Shown here: piece after piece, positions 60,301 to 64,000 of the stretch
How positions within the stretch are numbered: the first letter of the stretch is position 1
How the letters are laid out: each line of letters opens with the position of its first letter
Assembly: GCA_019054805.1 (NCBI GenBank)
Contig: JAHQIY010000001.1
Location: 4,354,501 to 4,418,500, forward strand
Direction: 5' to 3'
Length of the DNA stretch: 64,000 nt
Source of the DNA: Brachionus manjavacas
Lineage: Eukaryota > Rotifera > Eurotatoria > Ploima > Brachionidae
Program-made: the position numbers and the translations under genes
The notes under the pieces: model-generated
Seen by the model: the letters and a program-made list of their open reading frames with translations, nothing else
Databases searched by the model: none
Told to the model about the DNA's origin: nothing

Positions 60301-61211
60301 TTGAATACATGATTCTGATCGATCAAGTGACCAAGCTGTCCAACCAATACTACGAGCTCATACCTCAAATGAACTTCAACTACGAAAAGTTGAAGCCGAT
60401 ATCCAACGAAAAGGATTTGGACAATCAGACAAGCCTGCTAAATCAGCTCACACATTCGCAAGTGTCGTGTCGAATTTTGATGGGCGCCAAGTACTCCATG
60501 ACAAACTCGGACTCGTCCATTCAAAATCCATTCGACTACATATACAAATGTTTAAATTGTAAACTGGAGCTTATGCCCACGCACGATGTGCACACTCAAT
60601 TCATACTTAGGTACATAGAGTCGACCAGAAGAGCAAATGTAAAGATTACAAGTGTGTTCAAATTTAAGAGAATGGATGAGAAAAATAATTTGGATCAATA
60701 TTCGAGCAGATACCTGCTGTGGCATGGAACAAGCACAGAAAATTTGGTGTCCATAATGAGCCGTGGTTTGGTCATATCACCGAGTGATTCTAGACTGAAT
60801 GGTAATCGGTACGGCAAGGGCATTTATTTCTCGGACTCGTTCGCGTTCAGCTCTGGCTTCTCGAATGGAGTTAGATGCGTCAAAGAGTCCGGCACGTATA
60901 CTAGGTGCTATGCTCTGTTGTGTGAAGTTGGAATCGGCAAAGTCAAGGAGTTGAGAACTAGCTTTGAAACGCTGGACTCGTTGCCAAAAGTTTTTGACAG
61001 TGTGAAGGCGCTCGGACAGATGGAGCCCGATCCGAGCAAGCAGGTTATAATGCCGAATGGAAGTGTGATGCCGCTGGGCGACATGGTGCCTGTCGAGCTC
61101 AAGCCCGGAGAGTATATTTACAGTAGGGGCTCCAGAGAAAGTCAATATGTGGTATATAATGAAAAACAATGCTCTATTCGCTACATAGTACAGTTTGATT
61201 CTTATTGTTGA
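48383..61211 (+). CDS. Ankyrin-repeat, WGR and PARP catalytic domain protein (PME-5/tankyrase-like)
   Basis: Four exons: 48383-48574, 48628-50251, 53313-56150 and 58156-61211, in frame, 2569 residues. The order is as follows. An acidic Ser-rich N-terminus is followed by a basic patch RKRRRTN and a CQACHTIY-containing module (about 230-290), then Lys/Ser-rich linkers with nuclear-localisation-like clusters. Ankyrin-type repeats extend over roughly residues 685-1500 and again in exon 4 (NTPLHYACLANRS, RGLLPLHLAIQKGN, GNSPLHYACAYGW, GYTPLHYAALRGA, GSTAIHYACFMLN). A WGR domain has Trp2103 in FTRWGRIGDTGNY. A PARP helical regulatory domain has LPLTQLSDDCLKKAYELL. The ADP-ribosyltransferase domain has WHGTS (His2408) and RYGKGIYFSD (Tyr2442). 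The family uses NAD+ to ADP-ribosylate proteins, usually in the nucleus during DNA-damage signalling. The usual catalytic Glu is replaced by Gln2548 (SQYVVYNEKQ). C. elegans PME-5 shares the layout. AATAAA is at about 61284. Confidence 0.94.
50252..53312 (+). other. PARP intron 2 (3.06 kb)
   Basis: The donor is GTAAGT and the acceptor is ATTTCCAG. The intron contains a LINE C-terminal relic on the minus strand (about 50400-50700). At 50755-50795 a short stretch (GGGTCTGGGATAGAGCCCTG) resembles 44695-44722 upstream of the LINE at 44.9 kb. The remainder is A/T-rich, without recognised features. Confidence 0.7.
50400..50700 (-). pseudogene. LINE ORF2 C-terminal relic in PARP intron 2
   Basis: Read on the minus strand, broken frames contain the pattern of the LINE tail consensus (a V-W-N-x-L-P-K-E-I-like stretch near 50530, then an INxFKxxLDK-like stretch). 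Stops and frame changes are frequent. This is a weak but family-typical resemblance. Confidence 0.4.
56151..58155 (+). other. PARP intron 3 (2.0 kb) with direct repeats and a SINE candidate
   Basis: The donor is GTAATT and the acceptor TATTCAAG. The intron carries two copies of a segment of about 175 bp (56185-56360 and 57385-57558, roughly 90% identical). They flank about 1 kb that is noticeably more GC-rich than the rest of the intron and contains a tRNA-like promoter. Confidence 0.75.
56460..56530 (+). mobile_element. tRNA-like head of a SINE candidate
   Basis: GTTCAAAAC at 56513-56521 matches the RNA polymerase III B box (GWTCRANNC). CAGCCGAATGA at 56468-56478 matches 9 of 11 positions of an A box, at tRNA-like spacing. 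The cloverleaf is not convincing as a functional tRNA. The following few hundred bases, up to about 56850, are GC-richer and may be the SINE body. Confidence 0.4.
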
Positions 61212-61615
61212 ATTACGCAATTGACGTAGAGAGTCTGGAATCAATTGCCAAATTTTTATATTTTTCTTTTTTTTTTTTAATTTAATAAATAATTTTTTTT
61301 GCCGGTTTAACAGATTATAAAATTAACACTATCTAAATATATTGAGATTTGAATTTAGTATGTTAAGTTTTTTTTTTTTTCAAGTTAAAATAACTATTTA
61401 ATTTTTTTTTATAATAATTAAAAAAAAAGCTTTATTTAAAGATAGATGAGAAAAAACTAAACGGGTGTTTATTATTTGATATTATTAAAACTTTAACATT
61501 TATTTCTATATTATTGATCTATGAATAAAATTTTAAAATAGATATGGTTTAATTTTTTGTGTTTGAATTACAAAATGTATCCAATGTTGAAATAACATTG
61601 AAAAAGTGATATGTT

Positions 61616-62237
61616 TCAAATATTTTTTTCGGTACTACTACTCACTCTATTTACCACTTGATAGTTTTCTGCTCCTTTAGTGATGTCTTTGATTTGGTGA
61701 TTCGCTACTTCTCTTGTACGACCCCAATCTAAAAGCTCCTCTAATTTCAAATCATTACTTGACCGTAATATTTTGCTTATCACGTCCTTGCTATTACTTC
61801 CTTCAACTATCTGGCCTATTATTTCACTATCAACGTCATGAAAGTCGCAGTACTTAGCAAGATTTCTAAGTCTTGTCGCATAAGAGGCAATCGACTCTCC
61901 TTCTTCTTGTCTTGCCTGTCTGAAAGCATGCTTTTCGTAGAACTGATTTTTTCTTGGGTTAAAATGATCACTTAGCTTCTTCTTTATTTGCTCAAAACTA
62001 AACGACATCTGGGTCATCTTCTTTCTCTTTCGGATTCTTCTCAAGAGCTTCATAGATCCTCATAACTTCCACCCCAGCATGGTGAAGCAAAGCAGCCTTT
62101 TTACGCTCATCATCTGCAACATTTACCCACTACAAATAGTTGTCGAGGCCTTTCACCCATTCGTTCCACTTAGGACCCACAGCAGTATCCTCCAGATCGC
62201 AATCAAACATTTGAAAAAAACTATTTAAGCCACTCAT
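61616..62237 (-). pseudogene. Gypsy-type gag relic
   Basis: On the minus strand it starts at 62237 with MSGLNSFFQMFDCDLED, then meets an in-frame TAG (after the GLDNYL codons, near 62130) and a frame change near 62000. It continues with LSDHFNPRKNQFYEKHAFRQ and SIASYATRLRNLAKYCDF, a typical Ty3/gypsy capsid. It ends abruptly at about 61616 without a pol. The LTR and primer-binding site precede it. Confidence 0.75.
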
Positions 62238-62432
62238 TCTTTAGTAACCTTCCTCGTCGCCAGATTTTATGTTCACAGAGAACAAATGTTTGAAAAATAA
62301 AATTAAGCTTGTTTCCTAAATAATTTTTTATTAAAAAAACATAAAAGAAGATTAAAAACTAAATTGTTTGTAATATAAACTAGGACTAATCCTTGAAAGT
62401 TGTTAGAACTTTTCACAAAACTTCTAACAACA
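62238..62432 (-). repeat. Single LTR and primer-binding site of the gag relic
   Basis: Read on the minus strand, about 163 bp (62432-62270) begins TGTTGTTAGAAG and ends CTGTGAACA, so the termini TGTT...AACA are mirrored. TCTGGCGACGAGGAAGG follows as a primer-binding-site-like stretch, about 25 nt before the gag ATG. A hairpin (GTTGTTAGAA with TTCTAACAAC) sits at its start. No partner LTR is found. Confidence 0.6.
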
Positions 62433-62859
62433 TGATTTAGCACGCACGCAAAGAACGCATGAGCGTCAGCTGACTTGCTAAGACAGATATTCTTGATAGA
62501 TATTCTTTGATAGATATTCTTGCTTTGCCACTCAGTTTCTTGTTTACACTTGCTATAAGAATTTGCGTATGTTCACTTTGCTTTTTGTCCTCGACAACTT
62601 TTCTCCACAAGAGATCTGTTTCGTAAGACGACTACTTACGCTCTTCCTCCAGTCCAGCTAGCAAAAACTCAAGCTGTTCAATTTTGGCAGTCTGATCCTT
62701 AACCAGTTTGCAGAGCGTGCCTACGAACCTGAAAAGATTCTTAGACAATTCCGAGTGGGAACCTGCTATTTGGAGGTCGGAAAATCATCGCGAGACACGT
62801 CAAAGGATGGTTGTGTTTCCATCATTTGGTCAGGAATAATTTATGTGAAAAAAATGTTT

Positions 62860-63770
62860 TCAATTTTCAATTTTTTTGAATCAAGTAAGAATCAAGTGAA
62901 TGAATCTATTCCTAAAATGCGAGAGCAATTTGAACCATCAACCTCGCAAGGTAATCGCAAATTATGCCTGCGCTGTGAAAAACCTGCCCATTCAATAGCA
63001 GACTGCTATTCAAGAAGAAATCAAATGAAACTGTCAACGCTAATAAGAATCGAGCAGATCTGAGCCTGTCAAATCAAGTAATCAATCAAATAACGTTAGA
63101 CAAAAGCATCGTGGGAATTTTGGAAATGAATAACAAACCCGTGAATTTTCTGCTAGACACGTGGACGGTTAGTACAATAGTGGCGAAACGAATTAGGGAT
63201 CATTGCAAGACACCTGATGCAGCCCTAGTACCATTGGATGAAACTTTGCAGACTTGTGTTGGAGGCCCTGTCAAAGTAATTGGAAAGGGAAAGTGTTCCG
63301 TGAAATTAATAGATTTTGAGAGTGAAGTAGAAAAAATTGAAGTGAATGAACTAGTAAACGACTGTCTACTCGGGTTAGACGAAGTATTCAAACTGGCTAC
63401 GAATGTACGAGTTCAATATTGAATATCGCAAAGGTCATGAGAACGATAATGCGGATGCGCTGTCTAGATGGCTGTTAAAAGAAGAAACAACGTGGAGAAA
63501 GAGAGCACTAGGGACCCCGGAGAAGTGATTATTAATATGGTTTTTCAACAAACCGAATTCAAGATCAGTACGAGGGTGATGTAATTGCAGAGCAGCATGA
63601 TTGGATAAAGAAAGGAGCCCGACGGGAAAAACAAATTAAGAACTATTTATCTACTGGTGCCGATTTTGGGCGTTTTAAAATTTTCGGAAATTTACCGTGC
63701 GTACCAAAAGATATAGGAGGCCACCTAATCAGCCAGAAAATTTTTCAAAATTATTATAAAATTTTATAAT
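62860..63770 (+). pseudogene. Gypsy-type pol relic with internal deletion
   Basis: On the plus strand, a CCHC knuckle (CLRCEKPAHSIADC, near 62970) is followed by a protease-like stretch with NFLLDTWTVSTIV, where the usual DTG is DTW, and VNDCLLGLDEVF near 63355. It then jumps at about 63405 to the RNase H end, EYRKGHENDNADALSRW, so the RT and most of RNase H are missing. An integrase N-terminus-like stretch follows (EGDVIAEQHDWIKKGARREK, near 63580). It is opposite in orientation to the gag relic at 61.6 kb. Confidence 0.7.
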
Positions 63771-63859
63771 ATAGTCGAAAGAAAAAAAAAACTTATGTAA
63801 GAAAGTTGTGCTTCTTATAGCACGTAGGAAAAGAATAAAAAAATAAATAAATATTCAAT

Positions 63860-64000
63860 TTTCAAATTATACTCTGAACAGCAGGTGCTGTCGGAGGTGC
63901 GGGCCGAAGCCAGACCCACAATGCGCCATGTCACTCTCAACGCGGTGGAAGATTGAATAAGGGAAATGGTGGCAGCGAGCGCGGTGACTCCTTAGATGCC
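63860..64000 (+). other. GC-richer edge sequence, possible LTR end and primer-binding site
   Basis: From about 63880 base composition shifts to GC-rich. TGGTGGCAGCGAGCGCGG begins at 63967 and resembles a primer-binding site, and also the relic at 9113. This may be the start of a further retroelement extending beyond the window. No ORF can be supported. Confidence 0.3.

Noticed and set aside
59757-61244. Minus-strand and off-frame ORFs (up to 155 codons)
   Set aside because: They are antisense or off-frame to PARP exon 4, which contains the WGR and catalytic motifs.

Overview
The window is AT-rich (A/T homopolymers dominate all non-coding DNA) and carries intron-split genes typical of an invertebrate animal. 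Phosphorylase-kinase beta, a PDE6D-type prenyl-binding protein, a LIN52-type MuvB subunit and an ankyrin-WGR-PARP of the C. elegans PME-5 kind all point to Metazoa. The phylum cannot be fixed from sequence alone. Splice-acceptor sequences 1-5 nt upstream of several start codons, and one gene pair only 149 nt apart, would fit a lineage with spliced-leader trans-splicing and operons (rotifer, flatworm, nematode or tardigrade are candidates; this is inference).

Host genes from left to right: the 5' part of PHKB (minus, 1257-6003, running off the left edge); an MCUR1/CCDC90-family mitochondrial membrane protein (minus, 6153-7216) just upstream of PHKB on the same strand; a PDE6D homologue (plus, 12439-13175); a LIN52 homologue (plus, 13467-13992); importin-7/8 (plus, 23808-29161, five exons); a ceramide synthase (plus, 37380-38535, four exons); and a 2569-residue ankyrin-WGR-PARP protein (plus, 48383-61211, four exons). 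All junctions were placed by reading frame, GT/AG and family similarity, and the summed coding lengths are in frame for every complete gene.

Mobile DNA fills much of the rest. The main element is a complete Ty3/gypsy-type LTR retrotransposon on the minus strand (14142-20494) with near-identical 212/213-bp LTRs, a 4-bp target duplication, primer-binding site and polypurine tract. It has a gag with an unexpected membrane-spanning segment, a gag/pol junction formed by one in-frame UGA followed by CUA, and a third ORF in the env position that reads like an RNA-recognition motif. A second, decayed set of gypsy relics in both orientations ends the window (61.6-63.8 kb). Non-LTR (LINE) remnants lie at 20.8, 32.9, 34.5, 43.0, 44.9 and 50.4 kb. 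Small inverted-repeat elements lie at 0.3, 2.6, 8.6, 22.0, 25.3, 30.4 and 43.2 kb, two of them with perfect 8-bp hAT-like target duplications. A Tc1/mariner relic (42.9 kb), a tRNA-like SINE candidate (56.5 kb) and a degenerate hammerhead-ribozyme-like motif (40.8 kb) complete the set.

The most interesting points are the RRM-like third ORF and UGA-CUA junction of the gypsy element, the PARP catalytic triad that reads H-Y-Q instead of H-Y-E, the possible MCUR1-PHKB operon, and a 70-bp copy of the ceramide synthase active-site exon 2.9 kb upstream of the gene with its catalytic His changed to Asn.
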